A stretch of 40,602 bases of DNA from Candidatus Limadaptatus stercoripullorum (GCA_018713795.1 DVOE01000002.1:1-40602); one strand, 5' to 3'; shown: positions 26,192 through 36,295, numbered from the stretch's first letter. Program-made: numbers and translations. The notes: generated from the sequence alone by a model not told the origin.

Positions 26192-26698
26192 TCAGACGAG
26201 CTGCAGGATGCACACCTGCGCGGCGTCGCCGCGGCGGGTGCCGGTGCGGAGGATACGAGTGTAACCGCCGCCCTTGCCGAGCTCTTCGGCGCGCTTGTCG
26301 TACTTGGGCGCATACTCACGGAAGATCTTCTCGATGAGCGGATGGTTGACATCCTTGATGCGCGCCTTGTAAGCGGTCTTGCTCTCCTTCTCCCTGCGGA
26401 CTTCCTGAAGATCGCGCAGCTCAGCCATCATCTTTCTGCGGGCGGCGAGCTTCTTCGCGCCGTCGTTGGTGAAAGTGACCTCGGACTTGCCGCCTTTGGC
26501 GTCGGTCTTGGTCTTGGTGACGGCGACCTCGTCCTGGTAGGTGCGGATGGCGAGAGTGATGATCTTCTCAGCCAGACGGCGCACTTCTTTGGCGCGGTCG
26601 ACGGTGGTCTCTATCTCCCCGTACCAAAGGAGTTCGGAGACCTGGTTGCGGAGCATAGCCATTCTCTGATCGGTGCGTTTGCCAAGTTTTCTTGCCAT
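26192..26698 (-). CDS. rplQ: Ribosomal protein L17 (with internal insertion)
   Basis: MARKLGKRTDQRMAMLRNQVSELLWYGEIETTVDRAKEVRRLAEKIITLA ... GGGYTRILRTGTRRGDAAQVCILQLV. Confidence 0.97.
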   Translation of the reverse strand: MARKLGKRTDQRMAMLRNQVSELLWYGEIETTVDRAKEVRRLAEKIITLAIRTYQDEVAVTKTKTDAKGGKSEVTFTNDGAKKLAARRKMMAELRDLQEVRREKESKTAYKARIKDVNHPLIEKIFREYAPKYDKRAEELGKGGGYTRILRTGTRRGDAAQVCILQLV

Positions 26699-26707
26699 AA
26701 TTTACTC

Positions 26708-27664
26708 CTAATCCTCCTGAGCCTTGAGGCTGAGACCGAGGTCTTCGAGCTTCTTGACGACTTCTTCGAGGGATTTTCTGCCGAGGTTGCGGACTTTGAG
26801 CATATCCTCCTCGGTGCGTTTGGTGAGGTCTTCGACGGTGTGGATGTTGGCGCGCTTCAGGCAGTTGTACGAGCGGACGGAGAGGTCGAGGTCCTCGATG
26901 GACATCTCGAGCACTTTCTGCGCCTTGTCGTCGTCCTGAGAGACGAGGATGCTCTGCTCGTCCATGTTGTCGACGAGCTCCACGAACAGCCTCATATGGT
27001 CGTTGATGATCTTCGCGGCGAGGGAGATGATCTCCTTTGCCGAGACGGTGCCGTCGGTGGTGACTTCGATGGTGAGCTTGTCGAAGTCGATGCTCTGCTC
27101 GACTCGGGTGCTCTCCACGGTGTAGTTGACCTTGGTGACGGGCGTGAAGATGCTGTCGACGGGAATGAAGCCGATGGGCTCATTGCTGTCCTTGTTGCGC
27201 TCCGCGGGCACATAACCGCGGCCGCAGTCCACATAGATGATCATGTCGAGCCTGCCGCCCTCGTCGATGGTGCAGATCTCCTGTTCGGGATTGAGCACTT
27301 CGACATCGGCGGGAAGTTCGATATCGCCGGCGGTAACGGTGCAGGCGGTGTCCGCATAGAGACGCAGCTTGACTTTGCCTGCCTTTTCCTGGGCGTGGGA
27401 CACCTTGAACCTGACGGTCTTGATGTTGAGGATGATCTCGGTGACCTCCTCCTTGACGCCCTTGATAGTGGAGAATTCGTGGTCAACGCCCTCTATCTTG
27501 ATGCCGACCGCCGCCGCGCCGGGCAGAGAGGAGAGGAGCACGCGCCTGAGGCTGTTGCCGAGGGTGGTGCCGAAACCGCGCTCGAGCGGCTCGACGACGA
27601 ACTTCGCATAGCTTTTGCTCTCGTTCTCTTCAAAGGTTATCTTCGGCTTCTTGATCTCCATCAT
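26708..27664 (-). CDS. rpoA: DNA-directed RNA polymerase subunit alpha
   Basis: FVVEPLERGFGTTLGNSLRRVLLSSLPGAAA; C-terminal SVRSYNCLKRANIHTVEDL. Confidence 0.99.
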   Translation of the reverse strand: MMEIKKPKITFEENESKSYAKFVVEPLERGFGTTLGNSLRRVLLSSLPGAAAVGIKIEGVDHEFSTIKGVKEEVTEIILNIKTVRFKVSHAQEKAGKVKLRLYADTACTVTAGDIELPADVEVLNPEQEICTIDEGGRLDMIIYVDCGRGYVPAERNKDSNEPIGFIPVDSIFTPVTKVNYTVESTRVEQSIDFDKLTIEVTTDGTVSAKEIISLAAKIINDHMRLFVELVDNMDEQSILVSQDDDKAQKVLEMSIEDLDLSVRSYNCLKRANIHTVEDLTKRTEEDMLKVRNLGRKSLEEVVKKLEDLGLSLKAQED

Positions 27665-27682
27665 AACGGTTACCTCCGATTC

Positions 27683-28279
27683 TTACTTCGAGTACAGCTC
27701 GACGATAAGGTGTTCTTTGATCTCGATGTCGGTGATGTCCGCTCTCTCGGGGAGCGCGAGGACCTTGCCGGTGAGGTTGGTGTTGTCCCACTCCAGCCAC
27801 TTGACTATGGAGAGGTTGCGCACTTCCTTCGCCGCCTGCCAGATGGGCAGATCCTTCTTGTTTTCCTTGACGGCGACGATGTCGCCCGCCTTGACGAGAT
27901 AGGACGGGATGTCCACACGCCTGCCGTTGACGGTGATGTGCCCGTGGTTGACGAGCTGACGCGCCATGGCGCGGGTCTTGCCGAGGCCCAGACGGTAGAC
28001 GACATTGTCCAGCCTTCTCTCGAGGAGGATGAGCATGTTCTCGCCCGTCACGCCGCGCATACGCGACGCCTTGTCGTAGTAGCCCTTGAACTGCTTCTCG
28101 AGCAGCCCGTAAACGAACTTGACCTTCTGCTTTTCCTTGAGCTGCAGGGAGTAGTCGGACTGCTTTCTCCTGCCGCGGAACTTGACCTGCTTGGACGACT
28201 TGCGTTCGATGCCGAGGTCGGCGGGATTGAGACCGAGCGTCCTGCACTTCTTCATTACGGGACCGGTGTATTTAGCCAT
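27683..28279 (-). CDS. rpsD: Ribosomal protein S4
   Basis: MAKYTGPVMKKCRTLGLN, RRLDNVVYRLGLGKTRAMARQLVNHGHITVNGRRVDIPSYLVK. Confidence 0.98.
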   Translation of the reverse strand: MAKYTGPVMKKCRTLGLNPADLGIERKSSKQVKFRGRRKQSDYSLQLKEKQKVKFVYGLLEKQFKGYYDKASRMRGVTGENMLILLERRLDNVVYRLGLGKTRAMARQLVNHGHITVNGRRVDIPSYLVKAGDIVAVKENKKDLPIWQAAKEVRNLSIVKWLEWDNTNLTGKVLALPERADITDIEIKEHLIVELYSK

Positions 28280-28289
28280 ATTCTATCTC

Positions 28290-28679
28290 CTAAATTCTTC
28301 TGCGCTTGGGAGGACGGCAGCCGTTGTGAGGAATGGGCGACACATCCTGGATGAGCGTGACCTCGAGACCGACATTGCCGAGAGCGCGGATGGCGGATTC
28401 TCTGCCCTGACCGGGCCCCTTGACATAGACTTCCACCGAACGCATACCCTGATCGTAGGCGACCTTGGCGGCGTCCTCGCTTATCATCTGCGCGGCGAAG
28501 GGAGTGGCTTTACGCGAACCCCTGAGCCTGAGCTTGCCCGCAGAAGACCACGACACGGCGTTGCCGTTCATATCGGTGACGGTGACGATGGTGTTGTTGA
28601 ACGACGCGTGGATGTGGACCTGACCTCTCTCTACGCGCTTGATATCCTTTCTCTTCTTGATCTTCTTTCCTGCTGCCAT
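28290..28679 (-). CDS. rpsK: Ribosomal protein S11
   Basis: [42 protein letters not shown]. Confidence 0.99.
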   Translation of the reverse strand: MAAGKKIKKRKDIKRVERGQVHIHASFNNTIVTVTDMNGNAVSWSSAGKLRLRGSRKATPFAAQMISEDAAKVAYDQGMRSVEVYVKGPGQGRESAIRALGNVGLEVTLIQDVSPIPHNGCRPPKRRRI

Positions 28680-28691
28680 AGCTTGCCTCTC

Positions 28692-29066
28692 TTATTTGCC
28701 CTTCTTCTTGCGGCCGACGGTCTTTTTGCGGCCCTTTCTGGTGCGGGCGTTCTGCTTGGTGGACTGACCGCGGACGGGCAGACCCTTTCTGTGACGGATG
28801 CCCCTGTAGCAGCCGATCTCCTGAAGGCGCTTGATATTCATGGCGACTTCACGCTTGAGATCGCCTTCGACATGCAGGTTTTTCTCGATGTAATCACGAA
28901 TGAGACTGACCTGCTCCTCGGAAAGGTCCTTGACCCTGATGTCGGGGCTTATGCCGGTCTCTTCGAGGATTTTGGCGGCAGTCGGACGACCGATACCGTA
29001 GATGTAGGTGAGTCCGATCTCCACTCTCTTTTCGCGCGGAAGATCCACGCCGGCTATTCGTGCCAT
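28692..29066 (-). CDS. rpsM: Ribosomal protein S13
   Basis: [48 protein letters not shown]. Confidence 0.99.
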   Translation of the reverse strand: MARIAGVDLPREKRVEIGLTYIYGIGRPTAAKILEETGISPDIRVKDLSEEQVSLIRDYIEKNLHVEGDLKREVAMNIKRLQEIGCYRGIRHRKGLPVRGQSTKQNARTRKGRKKTVGRKKKGK

Positions 29067-29167
29067 TTTTTACCTCCGAAAAAATTGTCTCGTATATGTG
29101 ATAGCGCAGAAAGCCGCTTCGGATAAATCGGAATGCGCGGCCAGCCGCTCTGCGCGGATGTCCTCAC

Positions 29168-29284
29168 TCAGCCCTGACGCTGCTTGTGGTTGGGGTACTT
29201 GGGGCAAATGACCATGACTTTGCCGTTTCTCTTGATGACTTTGCACTTGTCGCACATGGGCTTGACGCTGGGTCTGACTTTCAT
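29168..29284 (-). CDS. rpmJ: Ribosomal protein L36
   Basis: [38 protein letters not shown] (start trimmed from ORF track). Confidence 0.98.
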   Translation of the reverse strand: MKVRPSVKPMCDKCKVIKRNGKVMVICPKYPNHKQRQG

Positions 29285-29300
29285 TTTCTGTTCCTCCGTG

Positions 29301-29519
29301 CTATTTGTTCCTGTATATGATCCTGCCCTTCGTGAGATCGTAGGGCGACATTTCGATCTTGACTCTGTCCCCTTCGAGGACCTTGATGTTGTTGAGACGC
29401 AGCTTTCCTCCGAGATACGCCTCGATGACATGACCGTTGACAAGTTTGACCTTGAACATGGTGCGGGGCATGACCTCGATCACCACGCCTTCGGTTTCGA
29501 TGACATCGGTTTTGGACAT
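29301..29519 (-). CDS. infA: Translation initiation factor IF-1
   Basis: [72 protein letters not shown]. Confidence 0.99.
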   Translation of the reverse strand: MSKTDVIETEGVVIEVMPRTMFKVKLVNGHVIEAYLGGKLRLNNIKVLEGDRVKIEMSPYDLTKGRIIYRNK

Positions 29520-29534
29520 ATGAGATGACCCTCC

Positions 29535-29816
29535 TTACTTGTTCTCTCTGTCCTTGTCGCCGTACAGCCTCAAAGCGCTGAACAGCTCGCTGTCGAACAC
29601 CTGCGCGCCCTCGGCAAGCTTGGCGGCGATCCGCTCCAGCCTGTCCCCCGTGGGACGGAGATGCTTTTGATTTTTGCGTTTGGCGTTCTTTATGCGCCTG
29701 ATGTCGCCGTCCGCCACCCTGACGAACCCTTCCTCGGCGCACACTTCCACCACGACAAAATATCTGCCGCGGTCGCGTCCCGCCTTGGAGTATACCACAT
29801 CGCCCGGTTGCATCAC
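29535..29816 (-). CDS. Small KOW-domain, L14e-like RNA-binding protein
   Basis: MQPGDVVYSKAGRDRGRYFVVVEVCAEEGFVRVADGDIRRIKNAKRKNQKHLRPT; overlaps the map start by 4 bp. Confidence 0.8.
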   Translation of the reverse strand: MMQPGDVVYSKAGRDRGRYFVVVEVCAEEGFVRVADGDIRRIKNAKRKNQKHLRPTGDRLERIAAKLAEGAQVFDSELFSALRLYGDKDRENK

Positions 29817-30556
29817 AGCGTCAATATCTCCGCGCCGTTTTCGGTCAGCGCCACCGTGTTCTCGTAGTGCGCGGAAGGCTTTCTGTCCGCCGTAACGCAG
29901 GTCCAGCCGTCGTCCAGCGTCTCCACCTTCCAGGTGCCGAGATTGACCATGGGCTCTATCGCCAGCACCATGCCCACCGACAGCCGCACTCCGTGCCCCG
30001 CCCGACCGAAGTTGGGCACATTGGGATCTTCGTGCATTTCCCTGCCGATGCCGTGTCCCACGAGATCGCGCACTATCGAGTAGCCGCGCGCTTCGTTATA
30101 TTCCTGTATGGCGTGGGATATGTCTCCCAGCCTGCCGCCGCTTCTGAATTCCGCCACGCCCTTGAAAAAGCTCTCGCGCGTGGTCTCCACCAGGCGGCGT
30201 TTTTCTTCGGACACCTCGCCGACGAGGAATGTCCTCGCCGCGTCCGACTGCCATCCGTCCAGGATCGCGCCGGTGTCGATGCCGATGATCATGCCCTCTT
30301 CCAGCCTTCTCGCCGAAGGTATCCCGTGCACCACCACCTCGTCTATAGAGGCGCATATGGAGGCGGGGAAGCCCGCGTACCCGAGGAAGGAGGGCTTTGC
30401 TCCCTTGCGGGTGATGAAGTCGTAGGCGAACTCGTCCAGCTTCTTCGTGCTGACGCCCGGCCTTATCTTCTCTTCCAGATAGAGGAGCAGGTCGCGGGTC
30501 ACCATGCCCGATCTCCGCATATACCCGATCTCTTTCGGGCTTTTCAGAGTTATCAT
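29813..30556 (-). CDS. map: Methionine aminopeptidase type I
   Basis: MITLKSPKEIGYMRRSGMV, SIDEVVVHGIP, IGIDTGAILDGWQSDAARTF, GHGIGREMHEDPNVPNF; start trimmed. Confidence 0.97.
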   Translation of the reverse strand: MITLKSPKEIGYMRRSGMVTRDLLLYLEEKIRPGVSTKKLDEFAYDFITRKGAKPSFLGYAGFPASICASIDEVVVHGIPSARRLEEGMIIGIDTGAILDGWQSDAARTFLVGEVSEEKRRLVETTRESFFKGVAEFRSGGRLGDISHAIQEYNEARGYSIVRDLVGHGIGREMHEDPNVPNFGRAGHGVRLSVGMVLAIEPMVNLGTWKVETLDDGWTCVTADRKPSAHYENTVALTENGAEILTL

Positions 30557-31173
30557 CCGAGCACCTTCTTGATCTTCTCGAAGTCCTCTTTGATGGTGCC
30601 GCAGGCGTCTATGTCCACGAGCACGCCCTTCGCCTTGTAGTAGTCGATGAGCGGCGCGGTCTGCTTGAGGTAGACCTCGAGGCGCGCCTTGACCGTCTCG
30701 GGCTTGTCGTCGTCGCGGATATAGAGCTGCTTGCCGCACTTGGGGCAGATCTCGCTGCCGCCGAGGGCGGACACATGGCAGGTCGCGCCGCAGCTGCACA
30801 CCCGCCTTCCGGACAGCCTCCCGATGATGACATCGAACGCCACATCTATGTTGATCGCGATATCGATGCGCGCCACCTTATCGAGAGCTTCCGCCTGCGC
30901 TATGGTGCGGGGGAACCCGTCGAGCACATAGCCGTTCTGCGCGTCGGGGTGAGCCAGTCTGTCCGCGACGAGACCGATGACGACCTCATCGGGCACCAGC
31001 GCGCCCTTCGCGATATAGGACTCCGCGAGCTTTCCGAGCTCGGTGCCCTCTTTGATGTTGGCGCGGAGGATGTCGCCCGTCGAAATGTGCGGCACGCCGT
31101 ATTCCGCCGAAATGAGCGCCGAATGCGTTCCTTTTCCCGCGCCGGGTGCGCCGAGCATGACGATGTTTTTCAC
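30553..31173 (-). CDS. adk: Adenylate kinase (zinc-binding LID type)
   Basis: MKNIVMLGAPGAGKGTHSALI, DGFPRTIAQAEAL, CSCGATCHV...CPKCGKQLYIRDDDKPETV. Confidence 0.97.
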   Translation of the reverse strand: MKNIVMLGAPGAGKGTHSALISAEYGVPHISTGDILRANIKEGTELGKLAESYIAKGALVPDEVVIGLVADRLAHPDAQNGYVLDGFPRTIAQAEALDKVARIDIAINIDVAFDVIIGRLSGRRVCSCGATCHVSALGGSEICPKCGKQLYIRDDDKPETVKARLEVYLKQTAPLIDYYKAKGVLVDIDACGTIKEDFEKIKKVLG

Positions 31174-31185
31174 ATTCCCCTCCGC

Positions 31186-32529
31186 TTATTTCAGGAAGCC
31201 CTTGTAGTGCTTCATCATTATCTGGGATTCCAGCTGCTTGTTGAACTCCAGCGCGACGGACACGACTATGAGAAGTCCGGTCGCCGAGAACGCACCGCCC
31301 AGCTGCAGCGCGCCGCCGCCCGCCAGCACCGTGCTGCCGTCGCCCGAGAGAGCGTTGAACACGAAGGTCGGGATGAGCGCGATTATCATGAGGAAGAAGG
31401 CGCCGAACAGGGTGACCCTGTTGCTGATCTTCTTGAGATAGTCGCTGGTCGGCTTGCCCGCGCGGATGCCGGGGATGAACCCGCCGTACTGCTGGATGTT
31501 CTTCGCCACATCCTCGGGATTGAACTGTATCTGCGCGTAGAAGTACGAGAAGAACAGTATGAGGGCGGCGAGGAGCACATAGTAAACCCAGGTGCCCGTG
31601 CCCATGTTGGCGGAGTACCAATAGTACGCATCGCTGTTGGGCGCGAAGAGCGCCATTATCATCTGCGGGAACATGAGCAGCGAGGAAGCGAAGATTATGG
31701 GCATGACGCCGCTGGAGTTGATGCGGATGGGGATGTAGGTGGTCTGACCGCCGTACATCTTGTTGCCCTTGATCTGCTTGCTGTACTGCACCGTCACGCG
31801 GCGCTCCGCAAGGTCCATGAACACTATGAACGCGAAGATGGCGAACACGATGAGGATGAACCCGATTATGTTCCAGAAATATTCCGGCGTGCCCGTCGCC
31901 ACGGCGATCGCGTTCGCGATGGTTATGCCCGCGGTGGACAGGATGCCGACGAAGATGATGAGCGAGGTGCCGTTGCCGACGCCGTACTCGGTGATACGCT
32001 CGCCCAGCCACATGACCATGACCGAACCGCCCATGAGCATGATGACGATGAGCGTCATGGTGAGATAAGCGGTCTCCGCGCTCTCCTCGAAACCGAAGAG
32101 GGGCTGCACGGCGGTCTTCCAACCGACGACGACGCCTATCGCCTGAACAGCCGCCAGCACCAGCGCGAGATAACGGGTGATCTGAGTTATCTTACGCCTG
32201 CCCGCATCGCCCTCTTTGGAGAGTTTCTCCAGCTTGGGGATGATGAGGGTGAGCAGCTGCATGATTATAAACGCATTGATGAAGGGAAGGATTCCGAGCG
32301 AGAAGAGGCTCGCCTGAGAGAGCGATCCGCCCGTGATCATCGAAAGGATGCCGATGAAATCGGCGCTTTCCCCGAGCTGATCCAGCATGGAGCTCATCGC
32401 GCTCGCGCTGAACCCGGGAACGGGGATGAAACATCCTACCCTGTAAACCAAGATGAGAAGGAAGGTGAAGAGCATCTTCATCCTTATCTCTTTGGTCTTG
32501 AATGCGTTTTTGAGTGTTTCAAACATCAC
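31186..32529 (-). CDS. secY: Preprotein translocase subunit SecY
   Basis: LKNAFKTKEIRMKMLFTFLLILVYRVGCFIPVPG, GVGNGTSLIIF, GGFIPGIRAGKPTSDYL. Confidence 0.99.
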   Translation of the reverse strand: MMFETLKNAFKTKEIRMKMLFTFLLILVYRVGCFIPVPGFSASAMSSMLDQLGESADFIGILSMITGGSLSQASLFSLGILPFINAFIIMQLLTLIIPKLEKLSKEGDAGRRKITQITRYLALVLAAVQAIGVVVGWKTAVQPLFGFEESAETAYLTMTLIVIMLMGGSVMVMWLGERITEYGVGNGTSLIIFVGILSTAGITIANAIAVATGTPEYFWNIIGFILIVFAIFAFIVFMDLAERRVTVQYSKQIKGNKMYGGQTTYIPIRINSSGVMPIIFASSLLMFPQMIMALFAPNSDAYYWYSANMGTGTWVYYVLLAALILFFSYFYAQIQFNPEDVAKNIQQYGGFIPGIRAGKPTSDYLKKISNRVTLFGAFFLMIIALIPTFVFNALSGDGSTVLAGGGALQLGGAFSATGLLIVVSVALEFNKQLESQIMMKHYKGFLK

Positions 32530-32972
32530 AGCACCTCAGCGTTGCCGCCTGCCTTCTTGATCTTTGCTTCCGCCGCCGCGGAGAACTTGTTCGCGCGCAC
32601 GGTGACCTTCTTCTCGAGTTCGCCGCCCGCGAGGACTTTGAGCCCGTAGGGTTCGACCACTTTCACGAGACCCGCCGCGACCAGCTCGTCGATGCCGACC
32701 ACCGCGCCGTCTTCGAACGCGTTGAACACATCGAGGTTGACCACGGTGTACGCGTGAGCGAAACGCTTGTTGTTGAAGCCCTTCTTGGGGATCCTTCTGG
32801 TGAGGGGCATCTGTCCGCCTTCGAAGTTGGGACGCACGCCGCCGCCGCTCCTCGCCCACTGACCCTTATGTCCGCGGGTGGAAGTCTTACCGGTGCCGCT
32901 GCCTATGCCGCGTCCGACTCTCTTGGGGGAAGTTTTCGCGCCTTCTGCGCCTTTCATGTCGTGGATATACAT
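32526..32972 (-). CDS. rplO: Ribosomal protein L15
   Basis: KRVGRGIGSGTGKTSTRGHKGQWARSGGGVRPNFEGGQMPLTRRIPKKGF. Confidence 0.98.
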   Translation of the reverse strand: MYIHDMKGAEGAKTSPKRVGRGIGSGTGKTSTRGHKGQWARSGGGVRPNFEGGQMPLTRRIPKKGFNNKRFAHAYTVVNLDVFNAFEDGAVVGIDELVAAGLVKVVEPYGLKVLAGGELEKKVTVRANKFSAAAEAKIKKAGGNAEVL

Positions 32973-32985
32973 ATTGACCTCCCGC

Positions 32986-33192
32986 TCAGATCTCCTCGAC
33001 CTTGACGAGGTGAGAGACCTTCCTGATCATGCCGCGCACCACCGCGTCGTCGCGGAAAGTGTTGGAGCTGCCGACCTTGTGAAGACCGAGCGCCTCGACA
33101 TTCGCCTTCTGATTTTTCAGGCAGGCGATGGTGCTCTTGACGAGCGTGACCTTGATCATCTTTGCTTCTTCTTTCTTCTTAGCTGCTGCCAT
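32986..33192 (-). CDS. rpmD: Ribosomal protein L30
   Basis: MAAAKKKEEAKMIKVTLVKSTIACLKNQKANVEALGLHKVGSSNTF; start trimmed. Confidence 0.95.
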   Translation of the reverse strand: MAAAKKKEEAKMIKVTLVKSTIACLKNQKANVEALGLHKVGSSNTFRDDAVVRGMIRKVSHLVKVEEI

Positions 33193-33202
33193 AACGCTCT
33201 CC

Positions 33203-33718
33203 TCAGTCCTCGATCCCGACGCCGCGGAGTTTCGCGATCTGGTCGGCGCTGCGCAGGGAACGGAGCCCCTCGATCGCCGCCTTGGCGCAGTTGATGCGGT
33301 TGTTGGAGCCGATGGACTTGGTCCTGATGTCCTTGACGCCCGCGGCTTCGAGTACCGCACGCACGGGACCGCCCGCTATGACGCCGGTACCGGCTTCGGC
33401 GGGGAGCAGGATGACCTGACCGCGACCGAACTTGCCGATGGCGTGATGGGGGATGGTGGTGTCCTTCATGGCTATCTCGAACATGTTGCGCTTGGCAAGC
33501 TGAGACGCCTTCTCGATCGCCGCCTGCACCTCGCGCGCCTTGCCCATGCCGAGACCGACCTTGCCCGCGCCGTCGCCCACGACGACCAGCGCGCTGAAAC
33601 GCATGTTCCTGCCGCCCTTGACGACCTTGGTGACGCGGTTGATGCATATGGTCTTGCTGATGAGACCGTCGCTTTCTTCCCTGTTCCTGTCCTTGCGTCT
33701 GTTATCGCGTTCTACCAT
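33203..33718 (-). CDS. rpsE: Ribosomal protein S5
   Basis: [41 protein letters not shown]. Confidence 0.99.
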   Translation of the reverse strand: MVERDNRRKDRNREESDGLISKTICINRVTKVVKGGRNMRFSALVVVGDGAGKVGLGMGKAREVQAAIEKASQLAKRNMFEIAMKDTTIPHHAIGKFGRGQVILLPAEAGTGVIAGGPVRAVLEAAGVKDIRTKSIGSNNRINCAKAAIEGLRSLRSADQIAKLRGVGIED

Positions 33719-33727
33719 GACTTCCTC

Positions 33728-34096
33728 CTAAAACTCCAGCCCGGCTTCTCTTGCGCCGTTTGCGAGGGCTTCCACCCTGCCGGTGTAGATGTAGCCGCCC
33801 CTGTCGAAGACGACGGCTTTGATGCCGATGCCGAGGGCTTTGCCGGCGACGGCGGCTCCGACGAGCTTCGCCGCTTCGCTCTTGGTGAGGTCGGCAGCCT
33901 TGAGTGCGATATCATTGTCGAGAGTGGACGCCGCGCAGAGGGTGACGCCTTTGGTGTCGTCGATGATCTGAGCGTAGATGTGATTGGTGCTCCTGTACAC
34001 CGACAGCCTGGGACGCTCGGCGGTGCCGGACACCTTCTTCCTCACTCTCGCGTGACGGATGACTCTGTCTGCGTTCTTATCCTTCTTGATTATCAT
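33728..34096 (-). CDS. rplR: Ribosomal protein L18
   Basis: [57 protein letters not shown]. Confidence 0.98.
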   Translation of the reverse strand: MIIKKDKNADRVIRHARVRKKVSGTAERPRLSVYRSTNHIYAQIIDDTKGVTLCAASTLDNDIALKAADLTKSEAAKLVGAAVAGKALGIGIKAVVFDRGGYIYTGRVEALANGAREAGLEF

Positions 34097-34106
34097 ACTT
34101 CACCTC

Positions 34107-34646
34107 TTACTTACCGGCGGTCTTGCCTTCCTTGCGGATGACGACCTCGTCCTTGTAGTGGATGCCGTAACCGTGATAGGGTTCGACGGGCTTGGCTGCC
34201 TTGACGGTCGCCGCCGCCTGACCCACTTTCTGACGGTCGATGCCTTTCACCACTATTTCGAGGGGACCCGCCTGCGCGAAGGTGATGCCTTCGGGCGCGG
34301 CTATCTCCACGGGATGGGAGAAACCGATGTTCATGACCAGCTTGTCCGCGGTGGCGGTCACCTTGTAGCCGACACCGCTGACCACCAGGCTCTTCTCGAA
34401 GCCCTTGGTCACGCCCACGACCATGTTGTGGATGAGCGCGCGGTAAAGGCCGTGCAGAGCGCGGTGCTCTTTGTCGTCGCTGTGACGCCTGACGAGGATG
34501 TGCCCGTCTTCGACCGCGACATCTATGGAAGCGTCCACCTTCTGAGTCAGAGTGCCGAGCGGCCCTTTGACGGTGACCACGCCGTCCGCTATATCGACGC
34601 TGACGCCCGCGGGAAGCGCGATGGGAGCTCTACCTATACGAGACAT
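34107..34646 (-). CDS. rplF: Ribosomal protein L6
   Basis: MSRIGRAPIALPAGV, VKGPLGTL, GVGYKVTATADKLVMNIGFSHPVE. Confidence 0.99.
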   Translation of the reverse strand: MSRIGRAPIALPAGVSVDIADGVVTVKGPLGTLTQKVDASIDVAVEDGHILVRRHSDDKEHRALHGLYRALIHNMVVGVTKGFEKSLVVSGVGYKVTATADKLVMNIGFSHPVEIAAPEGITFAQAGPLEIVVKGIDRQKVGQAAATVKAAKPVEPYHGYGIHYKDEVVIRKEGKTAGK

Positions 34647-34658
34647 AACTCCACCTCC

Positions 34659-35054
34659 TTACCACACATAGGCGAGCACTTCGCCGCCGATGCGCTGCTC
34701 CCTCGCCTCTTTGTCGGTGAGGATACCCTTGGAGGTGGACAGGATGGCGATGCCCATCCCGTTCAGAACCTTGGGCAGGTTGTCCGTGCCGGCGTAGATG
34801 CGCAGGCCGGGACTGGAAACTCTCTTGAGACCCGTCACGACCTTCTGGCCCTTGACGGGGGAATACTTCAGGGTGATGAGAATGTCGTTCTGCACGGGCT
34901 TCTCGACGATCTCGTACGCCTTGATGTAACCTTCTCTCACGAGAATGTCGGCTATTGCCGCCTTGACCTTGCTCGCGGGGACCGTGACGGTCTCGTGCTT
35001 GGCGGTCAGAGCGTTCCTGATCCTTGTCAGCATATCTGCAATGGGGTCTGTCAT
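34659..35054 (-). CDS. rpsH: Ribosomal protein S8
   Basis: [56 protein letters not shown]. Confidence 0.99.
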   Translation of the reverse strand: MTDPIADMLTRIRNALTAKHETVTVPASKVKAAIADILVREGYIKAYEIVEKPVQNDILITLKYSPVKGQKVVTGLKRVSSPGLRIYAGTDNLPKVLNGMGIAILSTSKGILTDKEAREQRIGGEVLAYVW

Positions 35055-35066
35055 TGTGCGCCTCCT

Positions 35067-35252
35067 TTACCAGCTTGCCTTCCTGACTCCGGGTATCTGC
35101 CCTTTGTAGGCGAGTTCGCGGAAACAGACACGGCAGATGCCGTACTTCCTCAACACCGAGTGCGGACGGCCGCAGATGCGGCAACGGGTGTACTCGCGCG
35201 TCGAGAACTTTTGCGGTCTTTGCTGCTTTATTTTCATCGAAGTCTTTGCCAT
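35067..35252 (-). CDS. rpsN: Ribosomal protein S14 type Z (zinc-binding)
   Basis: 61 aa: [47 protein letters not shown]. Confidence 0.99.
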   Translation of the reverse strand: MAKTSMKIKQQRPQKFSTREYTRCRICGRPHSVLRKYGICRVCFRELAYKGQIPGVRKASW

Positions 35253-35263
35253 TTTGCTTCTCC

Positions 35264-35860
35264 TTATCTGGCGAACGGCATCCCGAGCAGACGGAGCAGT
35301 TCGCGCGCCTCCTCGTCGGTCTTTGCCGTCGTGACTATGCAGATGTCGAATCCGCGCACCTTCTCGATCTGGTCATAGGAGATCTCGGGGAAGATGAGCT
35401 GCTCCTTGACGCCGAGCGCGTAGTTGCCTCTGCCGTCGAAGGACTTCGGCGACACGCCGCGGAAGTCGCGGACGCGGGGAAGTGCGATGGAAATGAACTT
35501 GTCGAGGAAGTCGTACATCCTCTCGCCGCGCAGGGTGACCTTGGCGCCGACATGCATGCCTTCCCTCACCTTGAAGTTGGCGACGGACTTGCGTGCCGAA
35601 GTGACCACGGGCTTCTGCCCTGCGATGAGCTTGAGCTCCTCGACCGCGATGTTGAGAGACTTGCTGTTGTCCTTGCAGTCACCGAGGCCCATGTTGAGCA
35701 CTATCTTCTCGAGGCGAGGCACCTCATTGATGTTCTTGTAGCCGAAGCGTTTTACAAGAGCGGGCACCACCTCTTCGAGATACTGCGTCCTCATTCTGTA
35801 TCTGTCGGCATTTCCATCGGTTGCAGTTGCCTTAGCAACCTGATTTTTCTTATCTGCCAC
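35264..35860 (-). CDS. rplE: Ribosomal protein L5
   Basis: [50 protein letters not shown]. Confidence 0.99.
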   Translation of the reverse strand: MADKKNQVAKATATDGNADRYRMRTQYLEEVVPALVKRFGYKNINEVPRLEKIVLNMGLGDCKDNSKSLNIAVEELKLIAGQKPVVTSARKSVANFKVREGMHVGAKVTLRGERMYDFLDKFISIALPRVRDFRGVSPKSFDGRGNYALGVKEQLIFPEISYDQIEKVRGFDICIVTTAKTDEEARELLRLLGMPFAR

Positions 35861-35878
35861 GATAATTACCTCCGTGAA

Positions 35879-36286
35879 TTAGTCTTTCTTGTCGTCGGCT
35901 TTTTCGGACTTCTTCTTCGCCGCCTTCTTGGCTGCCCTCTTGGCGGAGGACTTCTTGGCGTCGAGGGACGCGCCGCACTTGGCGCACACTCTGACCTTCA
36001 CCGTCTTGCCCTTGACATCCTGGGTGGTGTGACGAACTCTCACGACGCCGCCGCACTCACCGCAGATGATCATGACATTGCTGCTGTCGATGGCTGCTTC
36101 CTGCTTGAGGATGCCGCCCTTGTCCTGCGCGTTCCTGGGCTTCTTGCTCTTGGAGACGATGCCCACGCCTTCGACATACACCCTGCCGGTCGCGGGTCTC
36201 ACCGCGAGCACCTTGCCCGCCTTGCCCTTGTCCTTGCCGGCGATGACCATGACATTGTCACCTTTCTTGACATTCATATTCGCCAT
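35879..36286 (-). CDS. rplX: Ribosomal protein L24 with Lys/Ala-rich C-terminal tail
   Basis: VKKGDNVMVIAGKDKGKAGKVLAV; CGEC...CAKC; tail SSAKRAAKKAAKKKSEKADDKKD. Confidence 0.97.
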   Translation of the reverse strand: MANMNVKKGDNVMVIAGKDKGKAGKVLAVRPATGRVYVEGVGIVSKSKKPRNAQDKGGILKQEAAIDSSNVMIICGECGGVVRVRHTTQDVKGKTVKVRVCAKCGASLDAKKSSAKRAAKKAAKKKSEKADDKKD

Positions 36287-36295
36287 GTTGTCCTC

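Noticed and set aside
26150-28354. 734-aa plus-strand ORF opposite rplQ/rpoA/rpsD, and similar long shadow ORFs (30775-32649, 34059-35378, 35246-36796, 38691-40232, 11498-13411)
   Set aside because: Antisense to unambiguous conserved genes; composition reflects high GC3 codon bias, with no recognisable domains.
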